Below, in pieces: positions 35,665-44,914 of a stretch of 64,000 bases of DNA. The stretch covers positions 162,052-226,051 of the forward strand of contig NZ_JAGQCY010000004.1 of NCBI RefSeq assembly GCF_024346455.1. The letters run 5' to 3'. Source of the stretch: Cyanobium sp. Aljojuca 7A6 (GTDB lineage: Bacteria > Cyanobacteriota > Cyanobacteriia > PCC-6307 > Cyanobiaceae). The notes under the pieces are model-generated. The model saw only the letters and a program-made list of their open reading frames with translations, did not search any database and had not been told where the DNA came from. How positions within the stretch are numbered: the stretch's first letter is position 1; the number at the start of each line of letters is the position of its first letter. The position numbers and the translations under genes are program-made.

Positions 35665-37587
35665 TCAGACGGTTGTCGCCGCCATCGATGCCTGCTGGGG
35701 ATGCTTGGATTGATCGCTCCAGAGTTTGGCGTACAGGCCAGATTGGGCGAGCAATTCGTGGTGACGGCCCCGTTCCAGTATCCTCCCCTCCGACATCACG
35801 CAGATGACGTCGGCGTTGACGATCGTACTGAGGCGGTGGGCGATCACCAGCACGGTGTGCTGGCGTTCGAACTGTTCAATCGCCTGCTGTACCAACCGTT
35901 CACTCTGGCTGTCGAGGGCGCTGGTGGCCTCATCGAGAATCAGCAGCTCGGGTTTCCTCAGAATCGCTCTCGCCAAGGAAATTCGCTGACGTTGGCCGCC
36001 GCTGAGTCGGTAGCCGCGTTCGCCGATTTTGGTGTCATAGCCCTCAGGCATGTTGGCGATGAAGCCAGCAGCTTGGGCTTTGGCAGCCGCTTCCATGATG
36101 TCCTCCATAGACGCGCTCTCCACACCGAAACTGATGTTGCTGGCGATACTGGCATTGAAAAGAAACGTGTCCTGGCTGACGACTCCAAGTCGTTGCTGCC
36201 AGCTGGCGAGGTTGATGGCGCGGAAGTCGACTCCGTCGATGAGAATCCTTCCTCCGGTTGGGTCATAGAGACCAACGAGCAGATCGGCGATGGAGCTCTT
36301 GCCGGCGCCGCTGGAGCCGACCAAGGCGATGGTCTGACCGCGCCCAATGGTGAGTTGAATAGAGGAGAGAGCCTCAGGGAGCTCGGGGCTGTAGCGAAGA
36401 GAGACAGAATCCAGCTGGATCCCCTCGTGTAGTGCTGCGAATGGAACTCCACCTGAGCGGATGAACTGCTTGTCTTCATCGCGCAAGATGTCGTTCAAAC
36501 GTTCCACATTGGCGCTGTTGGCGGCATAGCTTGTGGCGAGCCCAGTCAAGCTGCCGACCCTTTGGTTGAGTCTCTGCAAGGCGATGATGAACGTCACCAG
36601 ACTCGGAAGTACGCCACTACTACGATCTTTGAAAACCAAGAGACTGAGCGCTGCGATCAGGGCGATGGAGATGATCGGCAGCATGTTGGAAATGGGCTGC
36701 ACCATGTTGGAAAGTTTGCTCTGTCTGATTGACAGCCGCTTGCTTTCGGTAAGCAACCTTTTCAGTTTGGTTCTGGAGCTTTCCAGCTGGCCCGTGCTGT
36801 GGAGCAACCGTAGCCCCTGAATCTGTTCGTTCTGGTGGCTGGAGAGTTCCACATTCACGCACTGTTGCTCTCGTGAGTTCCTGCGAATACGGGGTAGTAG
36901 CAGCTTCTGCACCGTCTGCATGACGGCGGCCATGGCAATGGCCACCAGCAGCAGCCACGGTGAGATGGCCACCAGGATGACCAGATAGATCAACAGCTGC
37001 AGGCTGTTCATCAACAGCCCGTTGGCCAGGAAGATCTCCTTCTGAACCGTGCTGCCTCCCGAGCCGACGTAGTTCAGCAGATCGCCAATTCGGTACCGGC
37101 TGGCGCAGGAAAAACTCAGTGACAAAACACGATCATTCAGCTTGGCGGTAATGTCCGCGCCCATCCGTGACCCCATCACGGCTGTGCTGATGCTGTTCAC
37201 GTAACTGGTCAATGCCATGAGGGCTTGCAGGGCCACGGCCGTGGCCAGGAGCATCACGAAGATCCCGTCGCGACCCGTGCGGGTGCTGAGGGCGCTGGTG
37301 AGCCAGCCTTGCAGCCATGGAAAATGATTCAGAGACCCGAGAGCCGAAATTTGACTCCAGTCACTGTTCTCGGGAGCACTGATGAGGCTTACCGAAAGGA
37401 AAATGATCCCAAGTGTGGCACCTTCACTGAGGCTGGCGGCCAGGCTGGTGGAGAAGTTGAGTGCCAGTAACTTCCAGTATTTCTTTGCCGAGTGCCTAAT
37501 CAGGCGTGCTGCGGGTTTTTGGTCGGTGAGGGGAGCAAGAAGAGGGCTGGGGAGTTGTCTGGCGATGCGATGTAGAAATGGCATCAA
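35665..37587 (-). CDS. ABC exporter, half-transporter of the MsbA/PglK type
   Basis: This 640-residue protein fuses a membrane domain of about six segments (residues 40-340) to an ATPase domain. Walker A is GSSGAGKSS, the ABC signature LSGGQRQRISLARAIL, Walker B LLILDEAT, and the H-loop VLVIAHRLS. The substrate is not given by sequence. Because the locus shows no Wzx flippase, a role in flipping the lipid-linked glycan, like Campylobacter PglK, is attractive (inference). It stands at the upstream end of the minus-strand cluster; its promoter should lie in 37588-37700. Confidence 0.88.
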   Translation of the reverse strand: MMPFLHRIARQLPSPLLAPLTDQKPAARLIRHSAKKYWKLLALNFSTSLAASLSEGATLGIIFLSVSLISAPENSDWSQISALGSLNHFPWLQGWLTSALSTRTGRDGIFVMLLATAVALQALMALTSYVNSISTAVMGSRMGADITAKLNDRVLSLSFSCASRYRIGDLLNYVGSGGSTVQKEIFLANGLLMNSLQLLIYLVILVAISPWLLLVAIAMAAVMQTVQKLLLPRIRRNSREQQCVNVELSSHQNEQIQGLRLLHSTGQLESSRTKLKRLLTESKRLSIRQSKLSNMVQPISNMLPIISIALIAALSLLVFKDRSSGVLPSLVTFIIALQRLNQRVGSLTGLATSYAANSANVERLNDILRDEDKQFIRSGGVPFAALHEGIQLDSVSLRYSPELPEALSSIQLTIGRGQTIALVGSSGAGKSSIADLLVGLYDPTGGRILIDGVDFRAINLASWQQRLGVVSQDTFLFNASIASNISFGVESASMEDIMEAAAKAQAAGFIANMPEGYDTKIGERGYRLSGGQRQRISLARAILRKPELLILDEATSALDSQSERLVQQAIEQFERQHTVLVIAHRLSTIVNADVICVMSEGRILERGRHHELLAQSGLYAKLWSDQSKHPQQASMAATTV

Positions 37588-37693
37588 CGGCGCTGCATAA
37601 TGGGGGCTGAACTGTCGAATCAGGAATCAAGGGCTTGGCTGATGGGAACCCCTGATTGGCATCTGCCTGGCATTGGCGCATCTGATAAGTACA

Positions 37694-37716
37694 CCTGATC
37701 AAAATAGTTGATCAGG
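37694..37716. promoter_or_regulatory. CCTGATCA-N7-TGATCAGG palindrome, candidate operator
   Basis: Perfect 8-bp inverse arms (37694-37701 and 37709-37716) are separated by seven bases in the divergent region between the ABC exporter (minus) and the small ORF and TIGR03790 gene (plus). Its dyad size suits a dimeric DNA-binding protein. It ends 21 bases before the ATG of the 49-residue ORF. A second, shorter dyad, CCATTG-TC-CAATGG, lies at 37867-37880. The remaining bases of 37588-37928 show nothing else that I can name. Confidence 0.45.
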
Positions 37717-37737
37717 GAATCGCAACAGAGGCAATTG

Positions 37738-37887
37738 ATGACCAAGGAACTGCAAGGCGTTCTGCACCTGAATCTAGGTCGTCACCGGGTGCTTGCACGA
37801 AGGTCGTTTGAACGCTCCATCGACAGGCTCCATCGCCAGTATGCGAGGGTTGAAAGAGGGCTTGGGCCATTGTCCAATGGGCTCTAA
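37738..37887 (+). CDS. hypothetical 49-residue basic protein
   Basis: An ATG at 37738 is preceded by AGAGG with a six-base spacer, a good ribosome-binding site, and opens a frame of 49 codons ending TAA at 37885-37887. The product starts MTKELQGVLHLNLGRHRVL and is rich in arginine (10 of 49), with an amphipathic central stretch (RRSFERSIDRLHRQYARVE). It lies between a palindrome and the TIGR03790 gene, 41 bases upstream of the latter, in the same direction. I do not recognise the family. It could be a real small protein or a leader peptide. Confidence 0.5.
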   Translation: MTKELQGVLHLNLGRHRVLARRSFERSIDRLHRQYARVERGLGPLSNGL

Positions 37888-37928
37888 CGCACCCCCAGAC
37901 GAGCTCGGGATACCGTTGTCAGCCCACC

Positions 37929-39080
37929 ATGGCTGCTGAGTTTTTCAGAGGGCTTCGGCGGTCTCCCCGATGTCGGTGGCTGCCCACGCGGCTGGCACCG
38001 CTGGTGCTGTTGCTGGCCCTGTCGGCCAGCCAGCCCCTCGCGCGCGGGTCACGGGTCTCCAGGGTCGGGACGTTGTCCCAAGGTCCCCTCGACCATCGCC
38101 ACCTCGCGATCATCATCAATGCGGCCGATCCCCTCAGCGAGAGCATTGGCCGCACCTACCAGGCCGCCCGCCTGATCCCCCCTGACCAGGTGATCCGCGT
38201 GCGCTTCCCTCCCGGGGAAGTGGCGCTGAGCCCGGCTGTCTTCCGCCGCCTCAAGCGCACGGTGGATATCCGGACTCCAGGTCATGTTCAGGTCTATGCC
38301 CTGGCCTGGGCAGCCCCCTATCGGGTTGGCTGCCAGTCGATCACCAGTGCCTTCAGCTTCGGCCTGGACGCACGCTTCTGCGCCACCGGTTGCCGGTCCA
38401 CGTCCTTGAGTCCCCTGTTTGCCCGCGGCGATGTGCGCCGTCCCTGGGATCAGCTGGGGGTTCGGCCCAGCATGATGCTGGCCGCCACCAGCCTGGCGAT
38501 GGCCAGGCGCCTGATTCAGCAGGGTGTGGCCTCGGACGGAACGGCACCGCCGGGAACGGCCTACCTCTTGAGCACCAAGGACGCCAAACGCAACACCCGT
38601 GCCCCAGGCTATGGCCGGGTCGTGGCGGCCATGGGATCGCGGTTCCAGGTGAGGGTCATCGCTTCCGATGCCCTTGTGGGAGCTCAGGATGTCATGGCCT
38701 ATTTCACCGGGCTGGCCTTCCCTGTCGGGATCCGCACCAACCACTACCTGCCGGGAGCCGTTGCCGATCACCTCACCTCCCTGGGGGGGCAGCTGACCGA
38801 CAGTCCGCAGATGAGTGCGATTCGCTGGCTTGAGGCCGGTGCCACCGGCAGTTATGGAACGGTGGTGGAGCCGTGCAACTTTCCAGCCAAGTTTTCCGAT
38901 CCCGGTCTGCTGCTCAGTTATTACCGGCGCGGCGACACCTTGATCGAGAGCTACTGGCGCAGTGTGGCCATGCCCGGCCAGGGTGTGTTCATCGGGGAGC
39001 CCTTGGCCAGGCCCTGGCCGGTGCGAGAGGCCCTCAGCCCTGGTAACGCCTCTGGTGCCAGGCCCAGGCATGCTCGATGA
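37929..39080 (+). CDS. TIGR03790-family exported protein
   Basis: This 383-residue protein has an N-terminal signal sequence: a basic start (RRSPRCRWLPTR), then the hydrophobic APLVLLLALSAS. The mature part has the features I associate with TIGR03790: HLAIIINAADPLSESIGRTY near residue 58, AWAAPYRVGCQSITSAFSFG, and GATGSYGTVVEPCNFPAKF near residue 305. The function is unknown. As I recall the family description, its members occur only in genomes that carry exosortases, and a cyanoexosortase lies in this same locus. Its last 47 bases overlap galE on the opposite strand. Confidence 0.8.
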   Translation: MAAEFFRGLRRSPRCRWLPTRLAPLVLLLALSASQPLARGSRVSRVGTLSQGPLDHRHLAIIINAADPLSESIGRTYQAARLIPPDQVIRVRFPPGEVALSPAVFRRLKRTVDIRTPGHVQVYALAWAAPYRVGCQSITSAFSFGLDARFCATGCRSTSLSPLFARGDVRRPWDQLGVRPSMMLAATSLAMARRLIQQGVASDGTAPPGTAYLLSTKDAKRNTRAPGYGRVVAAMGSRFQVRVIASDALVGAQDVMAYFTGLAFPVGIRTNHYLPGAVADHLTSLGGQLTDSPQMSAIRWLEAGATGSYGTVVEPCNFPAKFSDPGLLLSYYRRGDTLIESYWRSVAMPGQGVFIGEPLARPWPVREALSPGNASGARPRHAR

Positions 39081-40080
39081 TCGTTTCCAGTTCGGGGAAA
39101 CGGGGCCTCCAACCAAGTTCCTGGTGGGCCCGGCTAGCCCCGGCCACCAGTTGGGGAGGATCACCATCCCGCCGCTTGGCCATGTGGGCGAGCAGGCCCC
39201 GGCCGGTCACGGCTTTGGCGGTTTCGATCACCTGCTGAACCGAGTAGCCGGTGCCGTTGCCAAGGTTGTAGATGAGGGGCTTGCGCTCGGACTCCTCCCG
39301 TTCCCGCAGCCGCAGCAACCGTTCCAGGCCCAGGACGTGGGCATCGGCAAGGTCGGCCACGTGGATGTAATCACGGATGCAGGTGCCGTCAGGGGTGGGG
39401 TAATCGTCGCCGAAGATCTGCAGATAGGGCTCCCGACCACTCATGGTGTCAAGCACCCTTGGGATCAGATGGGTCTCAGGGTCGTGGTCCTCCCCCAGGT
39501 CGCCCTCAGGATCGGCACCGGCAGCATTGAAGTAGCGGAAGATCACGCTGGGCAGGCCGTAGGCCGCCGCGAAGTCGGTGAGCAACTGCTCCACCATCCA
39601 CTTGCTGCGACCGTAGGGGTTGATCGGAGCCTGGGGATGGTCTTCGGTGATCGGCACCTGCTGGGGGATCCCATAGGTGGCGCAGGTGGAGGAGAAAACG
39701 ATCGGCAACGGGCGCTCGGTGGCCACCAGGGCCTCCAGCAGGGTGAGGGTATCGCCAAGGTTGTTGCGGTAGTACTTGGCAGGATCGCTGACCGATTCGC
39801 CCACGTAGGCATAGGCGGCAAAGTGGAGCACCGCCTCAATGGGCTTGCCTTCCAGGGGCGTCCCGTCAAGGGCGGGGTGGCGGCCGCGCAGCAGCGGCTC
39901 CAGCACTTCACGGTCGCCCACCTGGCCCAGAACCAGGGGAACCTTCAGGGTCTTCTCGACGATGTCGGCATGGCCGTAGACAAGGTTGTCCAGCACCACG
40001 GGTTGATGCCCTGCCCGGGTCAGGGCCCTGACGGCATGGCTGCCGATGTAGCCGGCGCCGCCGGTGACGAGGATCCTCAC
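39034..40080 (-). CDS. galE: UDP-glucose 4-epimerase
   Basis: This enzyme interconverts UDP-glucose and UDP-galactose, supplying galactose to the glycan cluster and, through Glf further right, galactofuranose. The 348-residue extended SDR shows ILVTGGAGYIGSHAVRALTR, the catalytic strand FSSTCATYG, INPYGRSKWMVEQLL (Tyr-x3-Lys) and YFNAAGADPEGDLGEDHDPE, which together are diagnostic for GalE. Length is normal. It overlaps the fucose synthase gene by four bases and the TIGR03790 gene tail to tail. Confidence 0.95.
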   Translation of the reverse strand: MRILVTGGAGYIGSHAVRALTRAGHQPVVLDNLVYGHADIVEKTLKVPLVLGQVGDREVLEPLLRGRHPALDGTPLEGKPIEAVLHFAAYAYVGESVSDPAKYYRNNLGDTLTLLEALVATERPLPIVFSSTCATYGIPQQVPITEDHPQAPINPYGRSKWMVEQLLTDFAAAYGLPSVIFRYFNAAGADPEGDLGEDHDPETHLIPRVLDTMSGREPYLQIFGDDYPTPDGTCIRDYIHVADLADAHVLGLERLLRLREREESERKPLIYNLGNGTGYSVQQVIETAKAVTGRGLLAHMAKRRDGDPPQLVAGASRAHQELGWRPRFPELETIIEHAWAWHQRRYQG

Positions 40081-41045
40081 AGCCGCACCTCGGCGCCGCT
40101 GGCCCGCTCACTGACGAACTCCGCCACAGTGCGCCGCAATCCGTCCTGCAAGGGGATCGCGGATCGCCAGCCGAGGGCGGCCAGACGGCTGACATCCAGC
40201 AGCTTGCGTGGAGTGCCATCCGGTTTGGAGGTGTCCCAGGCGATCCGGCCGTGGAATCCCACCGCTTCGGCCACCATCGTGGCCAGCTCCTGAATGCTCA
40301 CGTCCGTTCCTGTCCCCACGTTGATGTGCTGTAGATCCTCGACACCCGGTTGCCAATGGCGCAGGCAGAACAGGGCCGCAGCCGCCAGATCATCGACGTG
40401 CAGGAATTCACGACGGGGCCGGCCGCTTCCCCAGCAGATCACTTCCTCGGAGCCAGCTTCGCGGGCCTCCTGGAAACGCCGGATCAGACCGGGCAGCACA
40501 TGGCTGTTGGTGGGGTGGTAGTTATCGCCTGGGCCGTAGAGGTTGGTGGGCATCAGGCTGATCGCGTCGAAGCCATGCTGCTGGCGCAGGGCGCGGCACA
40601 GCTGGATGCCGGTGATCTTGGCGACGGCATACCACTCATTGGTGGGCTCCAGTGGCCCCCCGAGCAGGGCCTCCTCCCGGATCGGTTGGTCGGCCAATTT
40701 GGGGTAGATGCAGCTGCTGCCAAGGAACAGAAGGCGGCGGGTGCCGTGCTGCCAGGCCTTCTCGATGACGTTCTGCTGGATCTTGAGGTTGTCGAGCAGG
40801 AAATCGGCGGGATAGGTGGAGTTGGCCAGAATTCCCCCCACCCGCGCCGCCGCCAGCACCACCACATCGGGCCGCTGATCGGTGAACCACGCCGCGACCG
40901 CAGCGCCGTCCATCAGGTCGAGGTCGGACCGGTCCACGGTGAGTAGCTGCTGATGGCCTTCCGCCTTCAGGCAACGGGTGATGGCCGAGCCGGCCATGCC
41001 GCGATGGCCGGCAATGAAGATCCGGTCGTTCGGTGAGATCAGCAT
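40077..41045 (-). CDS. fcl: GDP-L-fucose synthase
   Basis: This enzyme carries out 3,5-epimerisation and 4-reduction of GDP-4-keto-6-deoxymannose to GDP-L-fucose. The 322-residue SDR has IFIAGHRGMAGSAITRCL at the N-terminus, LFLGSSCIYPKLADQPI, and NEWYAVAKITGIQLCRALR with the catalytic Tyr-x3-Lys. LMPTNLYGPGDNYHPTNSHVL is the usual substrate loop. It follows gmd after 127 bases and overlaps galE by four, so gmd-fcl-galE form a sugar-nucleotide unit. Confidence 0.95.
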   Translation of the reverse strand: MLISPNDRIFIAGHRGMAGSAITRCLKAEGHQQLLTVDRSDLDLMDGAAVAAWFTDQRPDVVVLAAARVGGILANSTYPADFLLDNLKIQQNVIEKAWQHGTRRLLFLGSSCIYPKLADQPIREEALLGGPLEPTNEWYAVAKITGIQLCRALRQQHGFDAISLMPTNLYGPGDNYHPTNSHVLPGLIRRFQEAREAGSEEVICWGSGRPRREFLHVDDLAAAALFCLRHWQPGVEDLQHINVGTGTDVSIQELATMVAEAVGFHGRIAWDTSKPDGTPRKLLDVSRLAALGWRSAIPLQDGLRRTVAEFVSERASGAEVRL

Positions 41046-41172
41046 GGGGAAAACATCAGGCCCCTGCGCTGATGCAAGGGGTGGACCGATGGAGCAGGCG
41101 TCTGGCCAGCGGTGATCCGCTGCGACGAGAACGGGTCACAAGGCTGACCATAGCGGCGTTTTGGGCGTGTTC

Positions 41173-42297
41173 TCACGGCGCGGCCTTCAGTCCGACCTGG
41201 GGAGGATTCTCCATCGAACCGACGACGGTGAACCCCTCCCGGCGCAACGTGGCCTCCTTGGCGGCTTCCTCCTTGTCGGTGGCGACCATTTCCGCCACCA
41301 GCTGCTCCAAAGTCGTGGTGGGTGTCCATCCCAGCCGTTCCCGCGCGCGGGTCGGGTCCCCGAGCAGGGTTTCCACCTCCGCAGGGCGGAAGTAACGCCG
41401 GTCGATGCGCACCACAATGTCTCCGGTGTCACGACGGGAGCCGGTCTCCTCGATGCCGCTGCCCTGCCAGATCATGCCCCCCCAGCCGAGTTCTTGGGCG
41501 GTGAGTTCGATGAACCGCCGTACCGATTCCTGCCGGCCCGTGGCGATCACGAAGTCTTCGGGACGGTCCTGCTGCAGCATCCGCCATTGCATCTCCACGT
41601 AATCCCTGGCATGCCCCCAATCGCGCAGGGAATCCAGGTTGCCCATGAACAGTCCCTGGTCGAGGCCGGCATCGATGCGTGCCAGGCCTCGAGTAATCTT
41701 CCTGGTTACAAAGGTTTCGCCCCGTCGGGGGCTTTCGTGGTTGAAAAGTATGCCGTTGCAGGCATACATGCCATAGGCTTCGCGGTAATTAACCGTGATC
41801 CAATAGGCATAGAGCTTGGCCACGCCATAGGGACTGCGGGGGTAAAACGGGGTGGATTCTTTCTGGGGGATTTCCTGCACAAGGCCATAGAGCTCGCTGG
41901 TGCTCGCCTGGTAGATGCGGGTCTTTTCCGTCAAGCCCAGAATGCGGACGGCTTCCAGGATGCGGAGGGTACCAAGCGCATCAGAATTGGCTGTATATTC
42001 GGGACTTTCAAAACTCACGGCCACGTGGCTCTGGGCCCCGAGGTTGTAAATCTCATCCGGTTGGATCTGTTGAACAATCCGGATCAGGTTGGTGGAGTCC
42101 GTCAGATCGCCATAGTGCAGGACAAGCCGAGGATTCTGTTCATGGGGGTCCTGGTAGAGGTGGTCGATTCGGTCGGTGTTGAAGCTGCTGGCCCGCCGCT
42201 TGATTCCGTGCACCACATACCCTTTTTCCAGGAGCAACTCCGTCAGGTAGGAACCGTCTTGGCCGGTGATCCCGGTGATCAGAGCCGTTTTGGTCAT
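41173..42297 (-). CDS. gmd: GDP-mannose 4,6-dehydratase
   Basis: This enzyme converts GDP-mannose to GDP-4-keto-6-deoxymannose, the precursor used by the adjacent fucose synthase. The 374-residue protein shows [46 protein letters not shown] and [15 protein letters not shown] (Tyr-x3-Lys), and [18 protein letters not shown], all classical for Gmd. The C-terminal 30 residues ([20 protein letters not shown]) are an ordinary extension. Upstream lies a 278-base intergenic region without another recognised gene. Confidence 0.96.
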   Translation of the reverse strand: MTKTALITGITGQDGSYLTELLLEKGYVVHGIKRRASSFNTDRIDHLYQDPHEQNPRLVLHYGDLTDSTNLIRIVQQIQPDEIYNLGAQSHVAVSFESPEYTANSDALGTLRILEAVRILGLTEKTRIYQASTSELYGLVQEIPQKESTPFYPRSPYGVAKLYAYWITVNYREAYGMYACNGILFNHESPRRGETFVTRKITRGLARIDAGLDQGLFMGNLDSLRDWGHARDYVEMQWRMLQQDRPEDFVIATGRQESVRRFIELTAQELGWGGMIWQGSGIEETGSRRDTGDIVVRIDRRYFRPAEVETLLGDPTRARERLGWTPTTTLEQLVAEMVATDKEEAAKEATLRREGFTVVGSMENPPQVGLKAAP

Positions 42298-42575
42298 GGG
42301 GTTTCCTGTGCATTCAATGGGGTGATGGGCAGGCGTTGACGGTTAAAGCTCCTTGGTGCCAAGCCAGCCGTGTGGAATTGAGGTCGCAGGGAGCTTAGCC
42401 GGACGAACGCATGACGTCAGAAACCCCTGATCCGATCGGCGCCAACGCAATGACAGCAGGACGACGCGTCAACCATGACGCCTGGTGTCATCGCCACATC
42501 AATGAAAAAACATGAACCCATCCGGATACGGACAGGTCCATGAGAAGAGTCAATGAATGGAAGACGGTCCCCTGC
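42298..42575. other. intergenic region upstream of gmd
   Basis: These 278 bases separate the polysaccharide locus from the core-genome block. On the minus strand they form the gmd leader. They hold a possible long-range pairing, AAGCTCC (42346-42352) with GGAGCTT (42390-42396), and a short dyad GCGTCA-ACCA-TGACGC (42466-42481). Neither has a terminator T-tract. No RNA gene is recognisable. Confidence 0.35.
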
Positions 42576-43304
42576 TCAGTCGCGACGGCCACCTCCCTGG
42601 AGAGCGATGATCAGCCTCAGGATGAAGATGAAGAGATTGATGTAAGTCAGGTACATGCCAAGGGCACCGGCCAGGTACTGGTCGTCGCTGTAGGTGCGAG
42701 GCATCGTGTAGAAGTCGACGAAGGCCGCTCCGACGAACAACACGGTGCCGAAGCCGGCGATCATCAGCTCAAAACCATTGCCGCCGAAGCCTGGAATGAA
42801 GATGCCGCCCACAAGCTGCACCACCATGGCAATCAGCAAGCCGACGATGCCGAGGCCCACCACACCACTGAGGGCCTGACCGAGGTTGTCACTCATGTTG
42901 CGGCCCACCACCGAGGCGATCACAAAGGTGATCCCGGTGGCCAGGGCGGCGGTGCCGATGGCACCGATACCGGCGGTGCCGATCGCCATCGCCACGATCC
43001 CGCTGAGGGTGAAGCCGGTGATCAGGCTGTAGGCAGTCAGGATCGGCAGGGCGGTGCCGTTGTTGCCCTTCATCGCCGCGTTCTGGGCCACGAAGAACAG
43101 GATGAAGTTGCCGATCAGCGACACCCAGAACAGGGGCATGAAGATCGGGTTGCCGATCATCGACAAACCACCAACGACGCCGACGGCGGTGAGCACCATG
43201 CCGCCGCCCACATAGGGAAGGGCTTTGTTGACCACGTTGGGTCCGATGAGAGCACCGGACTGGGCCTCACGGATCGCTTCCTGGAAATTGCTTCTGGCCG
43301 GCAT
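42576..43304 (-). CDS. Bax inhibitor-1/YccA-type membrane protein
   Basis: This 242-residue protein has seven hydrophobic segments after a short polar N-terminus (MPARSNFQEAIREAQSG). The pattern of LPYVGGGMVLTAVGVVGGLS at the start and the end motif FVDFYTMPRTYSDDQYLAGA followed by ALGMYLTYINLFIFILRLI is characteristic of the BI-1 (TMBIM) family, which includes bacterial YetJ calcium-leak channels. Its physiological role in cyanobacteria is not known. It stands alone on the minus strand, 90 bases before the FUSC-like gene end is reached. Confidence 0.88.
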   Translation of the reverse strand: MPARSNFQEAIREAQSGALIGPNVVNKALPYVGGGMVLTAVGVVGGLSMIGNPIFMPLFWVSLIGNFILFFVAQNAAMKGNNGTALPILTAYSLITGFTLSGIVAMAIGTAGIGAIGTAALATGITFVIASVVGRNMSDNLGQALSGVVGLGIVGLLIAMVVQLVGGIFIPGFGGNGFELMIAGFGTVLFVGAAFVDFYTMPRTYSDDQYLAGALGMYLTYINLFIFILRLIIALQGGGRRD

Positions 43305-43394
43305 GGCACTGGCATTTCAAACTGAATCTATCTTGCCAGCGGCCCCATGGTTACGGCGAGAAGAGCGGTTCGGATCTCCCCATGAAGGCATCCT

Positions 43395-43901
43395 TCAGGC
43401 GTCGCCCCCGGGCTGGTTGCGGGATCCAGGCCAGAGCCACACCGCCAGCAGGGCGACGCCCGTGCCGATGCAGGATTCCAGAAAGCGCAGCAGGGCGTTC
43501 AGACCCGGACTCAGGGCCGGATCCAGGCTGCCGGTGACCATCACGACGATCACCGTGATCGCCGCCAGACGGCCGTGGCTGGGCACGTTGATCGCCGCGC
43601 AGATCAACACCGTGGCAAAGATCGCCGCGGCCATACCGAGGGGGTGAAAGGGCAGCAGCGTCAGGTACACCGCACTGGTGATGGCGCCGATCGCCGATCC
43701 CAGAATCCGCAGCGAGGCGGAAGAGGCCGCATCTTTGCGGGTGACCTGGGTCACGACGACGGCGGAGATCGCCGACCAGAGCCCGCCGATTCTGGGCAGA
43801 TAGCCCGGAAACAGACTCGTGAACCAGAAGCCCAGCAGGTAGGCCACCAGGGCGGCCACCGCGATCTGGGCGGGGATGCGCACCCGTTCGGCGCTGTTCA
43901 T
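43395..43901 (-). CDS. FUSC/aromatic acid exporter-like membrane protein
   Basis: This 168-residue protein has about five membrane segments and matches in length and hydrophobic pattern the small FUSC-like membrane proteins related to aromatic acid exporters. WSAISAVVVTQVTRKDAASS followed by RILGSAIGA is the typical junction of the family. It lacks the cytoplasmic domain of the full-length exporters. It overlaps the end of phoH by four bases, so it is probably co-translated. Transported substrate unknown. Confidence 0.7.
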   Translation of the reverse strand: MNSAERVRIPAQIAVAALVAYLLGFWFTSLFPGYLPRIGGLWSAISAVVVTQVTRKDAASSASLRILGSAIGAITSAVYLTLLPFHPLGMAAAIFATVLICAAINVPSHGRLAAITVIVVMVTGSLDPALSPGLNALLRFLESCIGTGVALLAVWLWPGSRNQPGGDA

Positions 43902-44914
43902 GGTTCCGATCGGACGGGAGTGCCATCCATCCGCTTCCTGGCTGGGGGGGCCGGCGGGCGGGCATCGCGTCGGGCGTAGGCCTGCACCAGACGCTGCACC
44001 AGGGGATGGCGCACCACATCCGCATCGGTGAACTGGCAGATGGCTACGCCCTCCACCCCCTGCAGCACCTGCTCCGCCTCCACCAGGCCGCTCAGCTGGC
44101 CCGGGGGCAGATCGATCTGGGTGGTGTCTCCCGTCACGACCATGCGGGAATTTTCCCCCAGCCGGGTGAGCACCATCCGCATCTGGGCGCAGGTGGTGTT
44201 CTGGGCCTCATCGAGGATCACAAAGGCGTCGGCCAGCGTGCGACCGCGCATGAAGGCCAGGGGCGCCACCTCGATCACCCCCTTCTCCAGGAGCTGGGCG
44301 GTGCGTTCCTGGCCCAGCAGCCCATGAAGAGCGTCGTAGAGGGGACGCAGATAGGGATCCACCTTCTGTTGCAGGTCACCGGGGAGGAAGCCAAGCCGTT
44401 CGCCGGCTTCGACCGCCGGTCGCGTCAGCACCAGCCGCTCCACCTTGCGTTCCTGCAACATCCGCACGGCCAGGATGGTGGCCAGGAACGTCTTGCCGGT
44501 GCCGGCCGGGCCGATCGCCAGGGTCAGATCGTGGCGTTCGATCGCCTCGACGTAGTTGTTCTGCCGCAGGGTGCGGGGCCGCAGGGGCCTGCCGCTGACG
44601 CTGGTGGCCAGCACCTGGAGTCCCATGCGGCGGTGCTGGTCGGAGCGGCCGGTGTCCAGGGCCGCCATGGCGGCCTGGATGTCCACCGGACCGATGGACT
44701 CCCCCCGTTGCCAAAGGGGCTCAAGCAAGTGGATCAAAGCCTGCAGTCGCTCCACTTGGGCCGTCCGGCCGCTGATCTGAAGGTCGAGACCCCGCAACAC
44801 GATCTGGGCGCCTGTGAGGGCTTCAAGCCGCCGCAGGGAGGCCCCATCCGCCCCGGCCAGGGCAACGGCAGCACCGCTGTCAGGCAGGGAAAACGTGGAG
44901 GAGAGTTCGCTCAG
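43898..44914 (-). CDS. PhoH family ATPase, probably using a CTG start
   Basis: This is a cytoplasmic P-loop ATPase related to the helicase core, of unsettled role in RNA metabolism. The core has [16 protein letters not shown] (Walker A), [13 protein letters not shown] (Walker B) and [14 protein letters not shown]. The first ordinary start, GTG at 44800, would remove about 38 residues that are clearly coding ([20 protein letters not shown]). Between 44800 and the in-frame stop just beyond 44938 there is no ATG, GTG or TTG. A CTG at 44914 gives [14 protein letters not shown] and overlaps the rpsP stop as CTGA, so I place the start there. The function is secure, the start codon is inference. Confidence 0.82.
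   Translation of the reverse strand: MSELSSTFSLPDSGAAVALAGADGASLRRLEALTGAQIVLRGLDLQISGRTAQVERLQALIHLLEPLWQRGESIGPVDIQAAMAALDTGRSDQHRRMGLQVLATSVSGRPLRPRTLRQNNYVEAIERHDLTLAIGPAGTGKTFLATILAVRMLQERKVERLVLTRPAVEAGERLGFLPGDLQQKVDPYLRPLYDALHGLLGQERTAQLLEKGVIEVAPLAFMRGRTLADAFVILDEAQNTTCAQMRMVLTRLGENSRMVVTGDTTQIDLPPGQLSGLVEAEQVLQGVEGVAICQFTDADVVRHPLVQRLVQAYARRDARPPAPPARKRMDGTPVRSEP

Noticed and set aside
42411..42515. 34-residue plus-strand frame in the gap upstream of gmd
   Set aside because: No ribosome-binding site and unremarkable composition; it is in the leader of a gene on the other strand.
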